In this document: positions 54,943 through 63,999 of the stretch, one piece after another
Numbering within the stretch: position 1 is the first letter of the stretch
Layout of the letters: the number at the start of each line of letters is the position of its first letter
Source of the DNA: an uncultured Eubacteriales bacterium
GTDB taxonomy: Bacteria; Bacillota; Clostridia; Christensenellales; CAG-138
NCBI GenBank assembly: GCA_902761365.1
Contig: CACWJZ010000004.1
Coordinates: 1 to 64,000, forward strand
Reading direction: 5' to 3'
DNA: 64,000 nucleotides
Notes under the pieces: generated by a model
The model's input: only the letters and a program-made list of their open reading frames with translations
Database searches by the model: none
Told to the model about the DNA's origin: nothing
Made by a program: the position numbers and the translations under genes

Positions 54943-56409
54943 TCAGGCTTTGAACGCCCGTTTTTCTTCCTTTCTACGGCTGATGACGATCAGGGCCATG
55001 CAGGCGATAAAGCCCAAGGCCACGATGGGGCCGGCGGTCTGGATGGCCTTTTTGATGAACGCGCCGGAGAGGAGCCTGGGCGTCCAATAGTCATATTTCG
55101 TGACAGTGACGGTCAACTCATTGATCTTTTCACGGTTGTACACCGTTACCATGGCATCGAAATCCGCAAGGAGGGCGTCTCTGTCGGCGACGAGGGCGCG
55201 AATGTTTTCCTCCAGCAACTCACGGCGCGCACTCATTTTCTGCTCGGCTTCCGCCTTGGCAGCCGCCAGCTCCGCTTCGGTCATGGTGGGGACATTCCCC
55301 GTTTCCGTGGCGTCTTCACCCGGTACCGCGGGGGTCTGGTCAGCTTTGGTTTCGCCGCTCTCGCCCAGCAGATCGTTTATCAGCAGCTGATAGTTGGCGA
55401 TATTGTAATTGATCTGGGTGATGCCATCGGCCACCGCCTTACGCCGCCCCATCAGGGCGTCATAGGTCTCGGAGGAATTACCGTCGATCTTCGTGAGGGC
55501 GTCTGTGGTGCTCAGATAGATGATCTCGTTCTTCTCATAGGAATCGATCAGCTTATCCAGCTTCTTCAGCTCCTCGTTCTGCTTGTCCAGCTGATTGTTG
55601 AGGGTTCGGATCTCGAACTGATACTGGCTCAACAGCCGGGCCGGGTTCCGCGTCAAGGCGTTGATGGTCAGCTCCGCGCTCAACCGGCTGATGGTGCTGT
55701 CGATCAGTGCATTGGCCCGCACGCTGATGTCGTTGAAACCGACGCCGTTCAAGCGGAAAGCGGGTTCCTTTTCATACAGTTCATCGGCATACTTCACCAG
55801 GGTGGAGAGGGTCCCCTCTATGATCTGCAGCTGCTGCGGATAATCGTAATCATCCAGCGTGAAGAAGGCAGCGTTGTTCACGTCTAGCCCATAGGCATAC
55901 ACCTGGGCGAAATAGGTACAGTAGGCATCCATGATGCCCTTCAACAGGGAGGAGAGCTCCGATTTGGACAGGGACGTTTCGAAGCCGTCATACAGGGCCA
56001 CGGTGAAGGTGGTGGGATGGTAATCTCCGATGGTCGTCTCCCGGCTGGCGGTAAAGTTCAGCAATGACTCATAGTGCATGACCTGGTCCGCCATATCCTC
56101 CGGATAGACGCCGCTCACCACCAGGTTGGGTCGGACCTGCTCAGGGGTGAGCCTGTCCGCCAAGGCCGCGTTTTTGAGCCCCTCGGAAAGGACCTCGTCG
56201 AGCGCGATGTCCCGCACGTCGAAGGCGGCACCGTTGGGCGCGACCCCGTCGGCAGCCCCGTCGAAGGTGAAGACCAGGGTGGCGGAGGCGTAGGTGGGGG
56301 CAGGCTTCCCAAAGAACTGGACCGCAGCCAGGATCATCCCCACGATGCCGCAGGCCACGAGCACCAACACCGTCGTTTTCAGCCAGTTTGTCCTCTTATG
56401 CTTCTTCAT
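54943..56409 (-). CDS. Wzz-like polysaccharide co-polymerase-type protein (second of pair)
   Basis: A 488-residue protein with one helix at each end (TTVLVLVACGIVGMILAAVQFF near 10-30 and TAGPIVALGFIACMALIVI near 460-480) and a large coiled-coil ectodomain (QLDKQNEELKKLDKLIDSYE). This is the topology of Wzz/PCP chain-length regulators, but the usual Pro-rich motif before the second helix is weak. A Thr/Glu/Ala-rich stretch (340-380) is likely flexible. It shares one base (TAATG) with the preceding gene, so the two are coupled. No Tyr kinase or glycosyltransferase is nearby. Confidence 0.72.
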   Translation of the reverse strand: MKKHKRTNWLKTTVLVLVACGIVGMILAAVQFFGKPAPTYASATLVFTFDGAADGVAPNGAAFDVRDIALDEVLSEGLKNAALADRLTPEQVRPNLVVSGVYPEDMADQVMHYESLLNFTASRETTIGDYHPTTFTVALYDGFETSLSKSELSSLLKGIMDAYCTYFAQVYAYGLDVNNAAFFTLDDYDYPQQLQIIEGTLSTLVKYADELYEKEPAFRLNGVGFNDISVRANALIDSTISRLSAELTINALTRNPARLLSQYQFEIRTLNNQLDKQNEELKKLDKLIDSYEKNEIIYLSTTDALTKIDGNSSETYDALMGRRKAVADGITQINYNIANYQLLINDLLGESGETKADQTPAVPGEDATETGNVPTMTEAELAAAKAEAEQKMSARRELLEENIRALVADRDALLADFDAMVTVYNREKINELTVTVTKYDYWTPRLLSGAFIKKAIQTAGPIVALGFIACMALIVISRRKEEKRAFKA

Positions 56410-57938
56410 TACCTGGCCACCTCCTTTCCCTCAACTTCCTCTTTTCCCTTATACTTGAATTCCGGCGCAACGCCCGCCAGGAACCAGAATCCGCAGGCCA
56501 CGACCGCCCCGGCGACTCCGCCGATGAGCATCTTTTTCATGTTGGCGGACAAAAAGCTGGCGGTCTTGCCCTGTGCCGCCGAATGCTCCGCATAAGTCGT
56601 AAAGGACGGGCTGTCGAAGATCTCTGTCAACTGCGCGCAGATCTGATCATACGTTTTGTGGCAGAGATCCACGGTGGCGGAGAGCTCCTGCGCGGCGGCC
56701 TCCAGGTCGGCAGCATCGGCGACACTATTGGCCGATTCGTTCAGTCGAACCAGCTTGTCCGTCAGATCAGAAATCTGCGTTTCCAGTTTAGCTACCCTAT
56801 CATAATTGTTCGCCTGCTCGAGGATCAACCGATTGTAGTAATCGGTGGTAGTTTTGGTGGTTTTCGCTGCGTCACTCTCCTGCATGGAGACGAAGATCTC
56901 ATCGTTCTTGTAAGTGCTCAGGATCTGCTGGTTGGTGACAATGTTTTCGTTGATGGAATCCAACCGGGTCTGGGCGTTGCGCAACTGGTATTGATAGGTG
57001 GTGATCAGGGCATCCCGGTTCCGGGAGATGCTGTTGGAATACACGTAGGAGTACAGGTAGTCCACATCCACGTTGCGCACCGTCTCCAGCTGTGCCATCA
57101 GATCCTGCAGAGAAAGGCCGGTGCGCCAGGAGCGATACGTACGGATGGCCGCCGACTTCCCGCTGCAAAAATCATACAGGTTCTGCACCGCCGTGCGAAG
57201 CTGATCCAAACTTTCCTGGATTTCCAGGGTGTTTATGTCGATGGCGGAGAACTCGTCGTCCGGCAGCTTCACGTCCGCATAGGTGGTCACCAGATAGTCG
57301 TTGTAGGCGGCCATCACCCGATCCAGTACCAACCGAAGCTCCGTATTCGTCAGTTCGGTCTTCTTCGTGCCGAAGCCGTTGGTCAGGGAGACGACGAAGC
57401 TGTTGATATAGGTCAGATCGATGTTCTTGACCTGGGTGTAGGCGCCGGAATTTTTATCGTCGATCATGCGGGAGGCGACCTCCTGCTGGCGGCGGCTGTC
57501 GTCGGTCAGTATGCGGTCGATCTTAATGTTGTCCCTCAAGTCCGTCAGCGCCACCGGCTGGGAGAGGGCGAGCCCGTCCAGCGCCGAGTGAAGCACGTAA
57601 GAGGAGGTGATCTGATTGAGATCCAGCTGTTTCCCGTCCGGCGCAGTCAGGTCCTTCACCTGGGAGGAGCCGACCTGGTACTTGAGGGTCACCACCGAGG
57701 AGACGGTCAGGGGTTTTTTATTGAGCTGATACAACAGCAGCGGCGCACAGATGCCCACCGTGAAGCACAACAGGACCAACCAGGCAAAGACGCGGCGCTT
57801 CTTCTTCATGGTATGGAAGACGCGGGCTAGGTCGATCTCCATCACATCCTCTGCGATAGGCCGGTTGACGACCAGATTGATTTGGGAATCCTTGTTGATC
57901 GACAGAGCCTGATTATCTTGGTTATTCAACGTATCCAA
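56409..57938 (-). CDS. Wzz-like polysaccharide co-polymerase-type protein (first of pair)
   Basis: A 509-residue protein starting at TTG 57938, chosen because GGAGG lies six bases before it. After about 30 residues comes MEIDLARVFHTMKKKRR, the classic juxtamembrane motif of Wzz/YveK proteins, then helix VFAWLVLLCFTVGICAPLLL. The ectodomain is coiled coil (QLRNAQTRLDSINENI, KLETQISDLTDKLVRLNE) and the final helix is MLIGGVAGAVVACGFWFLAG. It and the next gene probably form a hetero-oligomer in exopolysaccharide or envelope assembly. Confidence 0.78.
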   Translation of the reverse strand: MDTLNNQDNQALSINKDSQINLVVNRPIAEDVMEIDLARVFHTMKKKRRVFAWLVLLCFTVGICAPLLLYQLNKKPLTVSSVVTLKYQVGSSQVKDLTAPDGKQLDLNQITSSYVLHSALDGLALSQPVALTDLRDNIKIDRILTDDSRRQQEVASRMIDDKNSGAYTQVKNIDLTYINSFVVSLTNGFGTKKTELTNTELRLVLDRVMAAYNDYLVTTYADVKLPDDEFSAIDINTLEIQESLDQLRTAVQNLYDFCSGKSAAIRTYRSWRTGLSLQDLMAQLETVRNVDVDYLYSYVYSNSISRNRDALITTYQYQLRNAQTRLDSINENIVTNQQILSTYKNDEIFVSMQESDAAKTTKTTTDYYNRLILEQANNYDRVAKLETQISDLTDKLVRLNESANSVADAADLEAAAQELSATVDLCHKTYDQICAQLTEIFDSPSFTTYAEHSAAQGKTASFLSANMKKMLIGGVAGAVVACGFWFLAGVAPEFKYKGKEEVEGKEVAR

Positions 57939-57996
57939 TGTGTACCTCCGATCCGGCGTTACGCACAATACTACTTACTTCTACAAAGTATATTGC

Positions 57997-58025
57997 AGTA
58001 TACCATGCCGCCCAAAAAAACGCAA
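57997..58025 (-). promoter_or_regulatory. Promoter of the Wzz-like pair
   Basis: On the minus strand TTGCGT and TATACT are 17 bases apart, about 60 bases before the TTG start. Confidence 0.75.
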
Positions 58026-58094
58026 CCTGTAAAAGCTGGGCGGACCCTCTGCTCTCCGCCGCCCCTTTGTTCCATGGAGCTTGCGCACAGCGGC

Positions 58095-59237
58095 TCAACT
58101 CTCCTTCCAGAAGCGGACGGAAAAGGTGTCGCGATCGTCGCGGATGTCGTTTTCGCTGTCCTGATATTGATAGGTTACGGTGTAGTGCTTTATCTGAGGC
58201 AGCTCCCGCTCGATGCGGGCACGGGCCTTTCCGGCCTTATGCATATGATGTATGGCATCCGCGCAGGCGGAGATCATGATCCGGGGGCCGCACAGCTTGC
58301 CGTTGCCGCCTTCGCCATGGCGGATGAAGGCCTTCAGATAGTCCAGGGCAAAGTCCTCGTCCGCATCCAGCACGCGGTCATAGTCCGCCTCCGTTAGACA
58401 CAGCCGTTCCCGGTATGTGACCTCGTAAAAGGGCATGAACGCGAGGCCGGCAGGGTCCTTGCCCCTCTGCAGGTAGTCCAGGCACAGGTAATCCAGGGGG
58501 TCCTTCCGCAGCCGGTCATAGAAATACCGCTGTTCCTCCGGGGACAGGCTTTCGCCCGGCCCCGCGCCCCACAGCAGCGTCCACACCAGATCCATGTCCG
58601 GCTTGTCCGCGCGCAGCAGCTCGACGGCTCTCGTTCGGGCGGCGTTGCGCATCCCTTCCGAGGCCAGGCCCTTCCTGGCCAGCTTCCTGAACGCTTCCGC
58701 CCGAATGTACTCTGAAGCAGCCTCCGTCGCCAGCCGCAGCAGGAACGCCAGGTCCTTTTCAAAGGGATCCACGCCCCAGTGCGCATCGAATGACCGGATG
58801 TCCTCCACACGGAGCACCAGATGCCGGAGGTTTTCCCTATCCCCCAGGCTGCTCAGCCGCTTCACGCCCGTCCAAAAGAACGCCCGGTTCATGGCGTTCT
58901 CCATGATCAGCTTCCCCGTGCGCATGCGCTCCATGGCATCGCCAGGCCGCCACGCCGTGGGGTCCCGCAGATATGCCAGCAGCACCTGCTCGTCGTCCAC
59001 CCGACGAATGGCCGTGTTCCGCAGATATGTATCGACCTTCGCATCCAGGGCCACCTCCGCCAGGGCCTTCGGCGAAAGCCGCTGGACGGCTTCCCCACGG
59101 ACCTGGTTCAGCCGGGTGTCTTCGGAGGGGTCGCGGACGATGGCCAGCAGCTTTTCCTCCTTCATGCCATCCAGCGCCTTGGCGCGCCGCTGGGCGTTTT
59201 CGCTTTTCCAGGCAGGGGTAAACAGCTCAAACTTCAT
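58095..59237 (-). CDS. Helical-repeat (HEAT-like) protein, unknown
   Basis: A 380-residue cytoplasmic protein built from alpha-helical pairs: KEEKLLAIVRD, PKALAEVALDAKVDTYLRNTA, DEQVLLAYLRD. This spacing is typical of HEAT/armadillo-like repeats. No catalytic motif is visible. Its ATG overlaps the stop of the ABC exporter gene by four bases, so it is translationally coupled to it and is the last gene of the four-gene operon. It may be a scaffold or immunity-type factor. Confidence 0.72.
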   Translation of the reverse strand: MKFELFTPAWKSENAQRRAKALDGMKEEKLLAIVRDPSEDTRLNQVRGEAVQRLSPKALAEVALDAKVDTYLRNTAIRRVDDEQVLLAYLRDPTAWRPGDAMERMRTGKLIMENAMNRAFFWTGVKRLSSLGDRENLRHLVLRVEDIRSFDAHWGVDPFEKDLAFLLRLATEAASEYIRAEAFRKLARKGLASEGMRNAARTRAVELLRADKPDMDLVWTLLWGAGPGESLSPEEQRYFYDRLRKDPLDYLCLDYLQRGKDPAGLAFMPFYEVTYRERLCLTEADYDRVLDADEDFALDYLKAFIRHGEGGNGKLCGPRIMISACADAIHHMHKAGKARARIERELPQIKHYTVTYQYQDSENDIRDDRDTFSVRFWKES

Positions 59238-61006
59238 ATGGGCCTCCGCTGATCGGGATCGAGATGCCCGTCATGGTCTCCGAAAACAGCTTGCGCCGTT
59301 TCGTGCCGTTCCTCCGTGGCCGTGCCGTCCTCGCGGAGGACCCAGACCCGGTCGCTGATGGCGCGCACCCGGGGCCGGTGGGTCACGATCAAAACGGTCT
59401 TGTCGGTCATACGCTTCAGATTGTCCAAAAGCCGCGCCTCGGTCCCTTCATCGAGGGCGCTGGTGGCCTCATCCAGCAGCAGGATGGGGTGTCCCGACAG
59501 GATGGCCCGGGCCACAGCCAACCGCTGCAGCTGTCCTTCGGACAGGCCCGCGCCCCGCTCGCCCAGCATGGCCTCCAGCCCCTCCGGGAGCTCCCGGACG
59601 AAATCCGCCGCGGCGATGTCCAGCGCCTGCCAGATGGCCTCGTCCGGCACGTCCTCGTCCCCGAAGGTCAGGGCCTCCCGCACGGTGCCGCTGAAGATGC
59701 GGTTTCCCTGGGGCACATAGGCAAACATGCCCCGGTGAGCCGAGGTCAGGGGCATCTCTCCCTCCGCCGTCACCAGCAGCCGCCGGCCCCCGCTCACGGG
59801 GTACAGGCACAGCAGCAGCTTCAACAGGGTGCTCTTCCCCTGGCCGGAGGGACCTGCCACGGCGATGATCTCGCCCTTCTGTCCCGCCACAGTCACATGT
59901 TGTAGGACCCGAGTGGGCTCGGCCCGGTCGGTGTAGGCGAAGGACACGTCCTCGAACCGCAGCCCCCGGAAGGAACGCCCGTAGAGCTCGTCGATCTTCG
60001 GCTGGGGGAGCTGCCCCTCGGGGCAGTCGTCCACAAAGCCCTCCGCCTCCATGAGCCGCTCCACGCTGGCGATCATGGCGTAATACTGGGGGATATAGGT
60101 GGACAAATTGGCGAAGGGGGTCTGGATCTGCCCCACCAGCTGCAGCACGGCCACGAAGGTGCCGTAGCTCACGGTGCCCTTCAAAATGCCGTAGCCGCAG
60201 TACACGGCCGCCCCGGCGTAGAGGCTCCGCATCAGCAGGCCGTAGGCGAAGCTGGCCAAATTGGCGAACCGGTTCCGCCGCATCCGGGCCGCCCGATACG
60301 CTTCCATGGCCGCCGCCCCCTGGCAGACGGCGGTCTGCTCCCGACGGAAGGAGCGCACGATCATCAGCTCCGAGAGCCGCTCCGACAGCGTCACCCGCAC
60401 CCGGCCGTCCGCCGCCCGGATGTCCTTGTGGAGGGCCTTCAGCTTCTTGCGGAACAGATACCCCATAAGGGAGATGGCCACCCCGGCGGGCACGATGGCC
60501 CATACGGCGGCCCGCAGCATGACCAGCACCGCGCTCACGGCGCTGACCAGCATGACCAGCATGCCGCTGGCCTGAGGGACGATGGACACGATGGCGCCCG
60601 CCGTCACGGTGGTGTCGGACACCAGCCGGTTCATCCACTCCTCCGTATGGACCGCCGTCACCGCAGCATAATCCTTGTAGAGCAGGGTCTCGAAGAGCCG
60701 CTTCTTCAGCCGGTTCTCCAACGTGACGGAGGCGTGCTCATGGGTCCGGCGGATCAGGGCCCCCAGCAAAAGCTGCAGCAGAATGACCCCCAAAAACAGC
60801 CCGCCCTGCCGCAGGAACCCCGCCCCGTCCCGGGCCACGGCCCGGTCGATCATGTTGCGAAGGGTCCAGGCTAAGGCGACGCCGCTGCCGCCGCTCAGCA
60901 CGTTCAATACGAGCAGACACAGCACCTCCCACCGGGTCCCGGCAGAGACCTGCCAGAGCCAGCGAAGGGGGGATATGGAATTGGAGGATGCTTTCGTTGC
61001 GTTCAT
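59234..61006 (-). CDS. ABC exporter (fused membrane and ATPase domains)
   Basis: A 590-residue type IV ABC half-transporter. Six helices occupy residues 20-300, and the ATPase has Walker A GPSGQGKSTLLKLL, signature LSEGQLQRLAVARA and Walker B ILLLDEATSALD, followed by VTHRPR. The signature has SEGQ in place of SGGQ, a mild variant. No C39 peptidase domain is fused. It follows the S26-type peptidase gene by seven bases. It could export a peptide matured by that peptidase. Confidence 0.93.
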   Translation of the reverse strand: MNATKASSNSISPLRWLWQVSAGTRWEVLCLLVLNVLSGGSGVALAWTLRNMIDRAVARDGAGFLRQGGLFLGVILLQLLLGALIRRTHEHASVTLENRLKKRLFETLLYKDYAAVTAVHTEEWMNRLVSDTTVTAGAIVSIVPQASGMLVMLVSAVSAVLVMLRAAVWAIVPAGVAISLMGYLFRKKLKALHKDIRAADGRVRVTLSERLSELMIVRSFRREQTAVCQGAAAMEAYRAARMRRNRFANLASFAYGLLMRSLYAGAAVYCGYGILKGTVSYGTFVAVLQLVGQIQTPFANLSTYIPQYYAMIASVERLMEAEGFVDDCPEGQLPQPKIDELYGRSFRGLRFEDVSFAYTDRAEPTRVLQHVTVAGQKGEIIAVAGPSGQGKSTLLKLLLCLYPVSGGRRLLVTAEGEMPLTSAHRGMFAYVPQGNRIFSGTVREALTFGDEDVPDEAIWQALDIAAADFVRELPEGLEAMLGERGAGLSEGQLQRLAVARAILSGHPILLLDEATSALDEGTEARLLDNLKRMTDKTVLIVTHRPRVRAISDRVWVLREDGTATEERHETAQAVFGDHDGHLDPDQRRPI

Positions 61007-61013
61007 GCTCTGC

Positions 61014-61466
61014 CTATGCCCGTCTCATCCACTTCTTCAGCTTTCGCCGCACGCGCCAGGGCAGAGCCTTCATCCACAGGATAGCTGCTCTGACCCAAAA
61101 CAGATCGCACCAGAGGTGGACCTTCCACCGGTACGCCGGGTCCTCCACGGAGATCATCTTCCCGTTGCGCACGATGCCGGTCAGCACGCCCAAAATATGT
61201 CTATCAGTGATGCCTGTCTCCCGCCGCCAGCGGTTGTCTCCGCAGATCACATAATCGTCCGAGCGCACCTTCAATATCCGATGCACCACGTATTTCCCTG
61301 AATCCCTTCGATACAGGGGCACATCGTATCTCTTCAGCCGACCGGCGGGCTTCTCGATCACCAGCAGGTCCTCCCCGGAACGGATAAAGGGGTGCATGCT
61401 GTTGCCGACGCATGTATAGACCAATCGCCCATCCCGTGCCAATATCTCTTCAAAAGTTGCCTTCAT
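61014..61466 (-). CDS. S24/S26-type Ser/His peptidase
   Basis: A 150-residue protein. The catalytic serine is S23 in TCVGNSMHPFIRSGED. KYVVHRI supplies H62, and ICGDN (74-78) is the signal-peptidase GDN box. A Ser/His pair, as in SipW-like peptidases, is implied, since no Lys stands at the bacterial LepB position. It has no N-terminal membrane helix; a basic, Trp-rich C-terminal helix may dock it to the membrane. Its ATG overlaps the HPrK-like gene by four bases. Confidence 0.85.
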   Translation of the reverse strand: MKATFEEILARDGRLVYTCVGNSMHPFIRSGEDLLVIEKPAGRLKRYDVPLYRRDSGKYVVHRILKVRSDDYVICGDNRWRRETGITDRHILGVLTGIVRNGKMISVEDPAYRWKVHLWCDLFWVRAAILWMKALPWRVRRKLKKWMRRA

Positions 61467-62200
61467 AGCAAAGTCCCTCCCATGCCCTCAAAAGCCACCT
61501 GAGCCGCCTCTATGTCCATGTTGCAGCTGAGCTCATAGAGCCGCACCCGCTCTGTCAGCCCCCGCAGCAGCGCCACGGTCCGCTGCAGGGCCGCCCTGTC
61601 CTGGGGGCTGTAGGCCTGCTGCAGGAGCCGGGGGAAGGCCTCCCCGGCGCCGATAGGACGGATGGCATTCTGCTCGCCCCGCCGCAGCAAACATACAGCT
61701 TCCAAGGGCACGGCTGTGTTGGTGCTACGGCGATGCTTGCCGTCGTAGGGGGTGCCGTAGACCATGGCCCCCTGGGGGGTGATGCGGACAAGGGGCTTGT
61801 CGTCGTTCACATAGGTGAGCTTGTCCCCCAGCAGCTGCTGCCAGAGCTGGGCGTGGGTGCTCTTGCCCGTGCCGCTTTTGGCCGCGAACAGATACCCCCG
61901 GCCGTCCACCGCCACCGCCGAGCCGTGGAACAGGAAGGTATCGTAGGCGGGCATGCGCTCCGCGATCTGGCGATAGACCGCCAGCTCCTCCAAATATACC
62001 TCGTCCACATACCGGGGCGTCCGGCCCTCCAGCTCATCCTCCCGGGCGGAGCAGGCCCGCTCCCGGTCGATGTCCTCCGGGACGATGCGCACCACGAAGT
62101 CAGGGACGCCCTCCGTGGCATAGGCCGCGCAGCGCAGATGGACCCTCTCGTAGAGGGATTCGATGCCGATATTCCGTTCCGCCATGCGATAGACCCGCAT
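61463..62200 (-). CDS. HPr kinase/PEPCK-like ATPase, small-molecule or peptide kinase?
   Basis: A 245-residue protein starting at 62200 after GGAGGCG; a longer frame to 62845 is antisense to the next gene and is rejected. The HPrK-like core is FLFHGSAVAVDGRGYLF, P-loop AKSGTGKST (107-115) and VNDDKPLVRI with D133 and D134. It lacks the N-terminal domain and HPr-binding region of true HprK. Homologues of this type occur in RiPP clusters, where some phosphorylate lasso peptides; others accompany PqqD-like proteins. It heads the four-gene operon. Confidence 0.85.
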   Translation of the reverse strand: MRVYRMAERNIGIESLYERVHLRCAAYATEGVPDFVVRIVPEDIDRERACSAREDELEGRTPRYVDEVYLEELAVYRQIAERMPAYDTFLFHGSAVAVDGRGYLFAAKSGTGKSTHAQLWQQLLGDKLTYVNDDKPLVRITPQGAMVYGTPYDGKHRRSTNTAVPLEAVCLLRRGEQNAIRPIGAGEAFPRLLQQAYSPQDRAALQRTVALLRGLTERVRLYELSCNMDIEAAQVAFEGMGGTLL

Positions 62201-62261
62201 CCGCGCCTCCGATCCGCCGCCCCGAAGCCCCGCGACGGCTAAATTTCTCCAGTATGGTATC

Positions 62262-62290
62262 AGTGTACCACAGCCTGCTTCGCTTTTCAA
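62262..62290 (-). promoter_or_regulatory. Promoter of the HPrK-like operon
   Basis: On the minus strand TTGAAA and TACACT are 17 bases apart, about 62 bases before the ATG. Confidence 0.8.
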
Positions 62291-62300
62291 TAAAACACAT

Positions 62301-62332
62301 AAAGAAGGCCGCCGCATGGCCCTGCGACGGCC
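62301..62332 (-). terminator. Terminator of the HlyD-like gene
   Basis: On the minus strand GGCCGTCGCA pairs with TGCGGCGGCC (one G-T pair), followed by TTCTTT. Confidence 0.75.
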
Positions 62333-62349
62333 CTCCGTTTTGTTACGTA

Positions 62350-63999
62350 TCAGCCCTCCGTCTCTCCCGTCACATAGGAGATGGCGTCGGCGTAGCGGTA
62401 GTAGTAGGTATCGCCCAGGGCGAGGCCGGAGATGATCTCCACGTCCGTGCCGTCGGACACGCCGGTCTGGACCGTCACGGGGGACAAAAGCTCGTCCGTC
62501 TCCTCGTTGTAGGCTGTGTAGACCAGCATTCGGTCGCCCTCCTCCGTCACCGCCACCAGGGGCACCGTCAGCACCGCTTTCCCCTCCCGCCGGGGGAAGC
62601 AGACCGTGCCGTTCATGCCGGGGTAGAGCTGCTCGCTCCTCTCCAACGCCAGGGTGACGGCATACTTGGTGTTGCCGCCGTTGTTCTCCCCCTCCGGGTC
62701 GATCTTGGTGACGGTAGCCGTGAGGCCCATGGTGGGCAGGGCGTCCAGATACAGGTCCGCTGTCTGCCCCAGGGTCAGGGCCAGCACGTCCAGCTCGTCG
62801 ATGGACACGGTGATGAGCATCCGCTCCTGGGGCGTGACGGTACACAACTCCTTCTTGGCGATGACGTACAGGGGCTTGGGCGTGGTCTTGGCGCCGCCCC
62901 GCCCGAAGGAGATGCGGCCGCCGCCCCCGTGACCGCCGCCGCCGGGGCCGCCGGAGGGGCTGGGGGTCCCGTCTGGGCCCGGAGAGCCGGAGGGGCCCGG
63001 GGACCCGTCAGGCGCGGGCGTGGGCGTGGGTCGAGGCGTAGGGGAAGGCGTGGGGCTGGGGGTGGCGCTGGCGGACGTGTGCGCCACGATCACCCAGACC
63101 AAGCTCCCGTTCATGTCGAAGGTGAACAGGATCTTGTCCCCCATCAGGATGTTGGCGACGGAAATGGTGTGCCAGCCGCCGCTGAACAGGTAGATGGGCA
63201 CCGAACCCGGGATGGTGTAGGTCCCCGCCATGGTGGACGACGGCAGCGACGGCAAAGAGGTGTAGCTGGACACGTTTACCGGGCTCGAACTCACCCGCAG
63301 AGACAGGAGCCCGTTCTCGTTTCCCAGGACCTCCCCGACGTAGTGCACGTACTCCGACGGCTCCGCGTCAGCGGGGCCGGTGGCCACATGCCGGGCGGTC
63401 AATCCCGTCACCATGTCGGCCAGGGAGGCATAGGGAAGCTCCTCATCCAGGCCCTCGATCGCCCCGTCGCAGGGGGCGTGGATATAGCCGTCCTCGTAGA
63501 GCTCGAAGAGGGTCTTGAGCTCCGCCTCGTAGTCGGCCCGCTGTTGGAGCAGCGATCCGTACTGCGCCAGGTCCGCCGTGTCGCTGAGCCCGATCAGGGC
63601 CGCGCCGGCGGTGATAGTGCTGCCCTCCTGGCGATAGATGCGGGTGACGGTGCCCAGATACCCGGTGATGTTCAAAGCTTTATGTACGTACAGGGGCCCG
63701 CTGCCCAGCAAGGCGCCCGCGCCGTCCTTCACGGAGACCTCCGTCCCGATGGCATAGCCCCGGTCCACCACGGTCACGGTGGCGATGCCCTCCTCCAGGA
63801 AGGCCACCTCAGCAGCCAGCTCCGTGCCGTCCGGGAGCGTCACACTGACCGCGCTGCCGATGATGAGATCGTCCGTGGTGGGCACCTGCACCGCCATGCG
63901 CCCGTCCAGGCTCAGCAGCATCAGCGACCCGTGGTCGCCCATCACGTCCAGCGCCGCTTCCCCCACCTGAGCGTAGACCACCTTCACGGTGCCCGCCAC
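62350..63999 (-). CDS. HlyD/MacA-like adaptor protein (5' end outside window)
   Basis: At least 549 residues, open at the right edge. The visible part has a lipoyl-like beta region (VTRIYRQEGSTITAGAALIGL), a short coiled coil (QYGSLLQQRADYEAELKTL), APCDGAIEGL, then a Thr/Pro/Ser linker and a Gly/Pro-rich collagen-like stretch, ending in the usual adaptor barrel (MLITVSIDELDVLALTLGQ, LYPGMNGTVCF, VPLVAVTEEGD). It probably joins a MacB-type or other exporter encoded further upstream. A terminator separates it from the HPrK-like operon. Confidence 0.85.
   Translation of the reverse strand: MAGTVKVVYAQVGEAALDVMGDHGSLMLLSLDGRMAVQVPTTDDLIIGSAVSVTLPDGTELAAEVAFLEEGIATVTVVDRGYAIGTEVSVKDGAGALLGSGPLYVHKALNITGYLGTVTRIYRQEGSTITAGAALIGLSDTADLAQYGSLLQQRADYEAELKTLFELYEDGYIHAPCDGAIEGLDEELPYASLADMVTGLTARHVATGPADAEPSEYVHYVGEVLGNENGLLSLRVSSSPVNVSSYTSLPSLPSSTMAGTYTIPGSVPIYLFSGGWHTISVANILMGDKILFTFDMNGSLVWVIVAHTSASATPSPTPSPTPRPTPTPAPDGSPGPSGSPGPDGTPSPSGGPGGGGHGGGGRISFGRGGAKTTPKPLYVIAKKELCTVTPQERMLITVSIDELDVLALTLGQTADLYLDALPTMGLTATVTKIDPEGENNGGNTKYAVTLALERSEQLYPGMNGTVCFPRREGKAVLTVPLVAVTEEGDRMLVYTAYNEETDELLSPVTVQTGVSDGTDVEIISGLALGDTYYYRYADAISYVTGETEG

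Noticed and set aside
62201..62845. N-terminal extension of the HPrK-like gene
   Set aside because: It lies out of frame on the HlyD-like gene and past a promoter and terminator; the ATG at 62200 has a good ribosome site.
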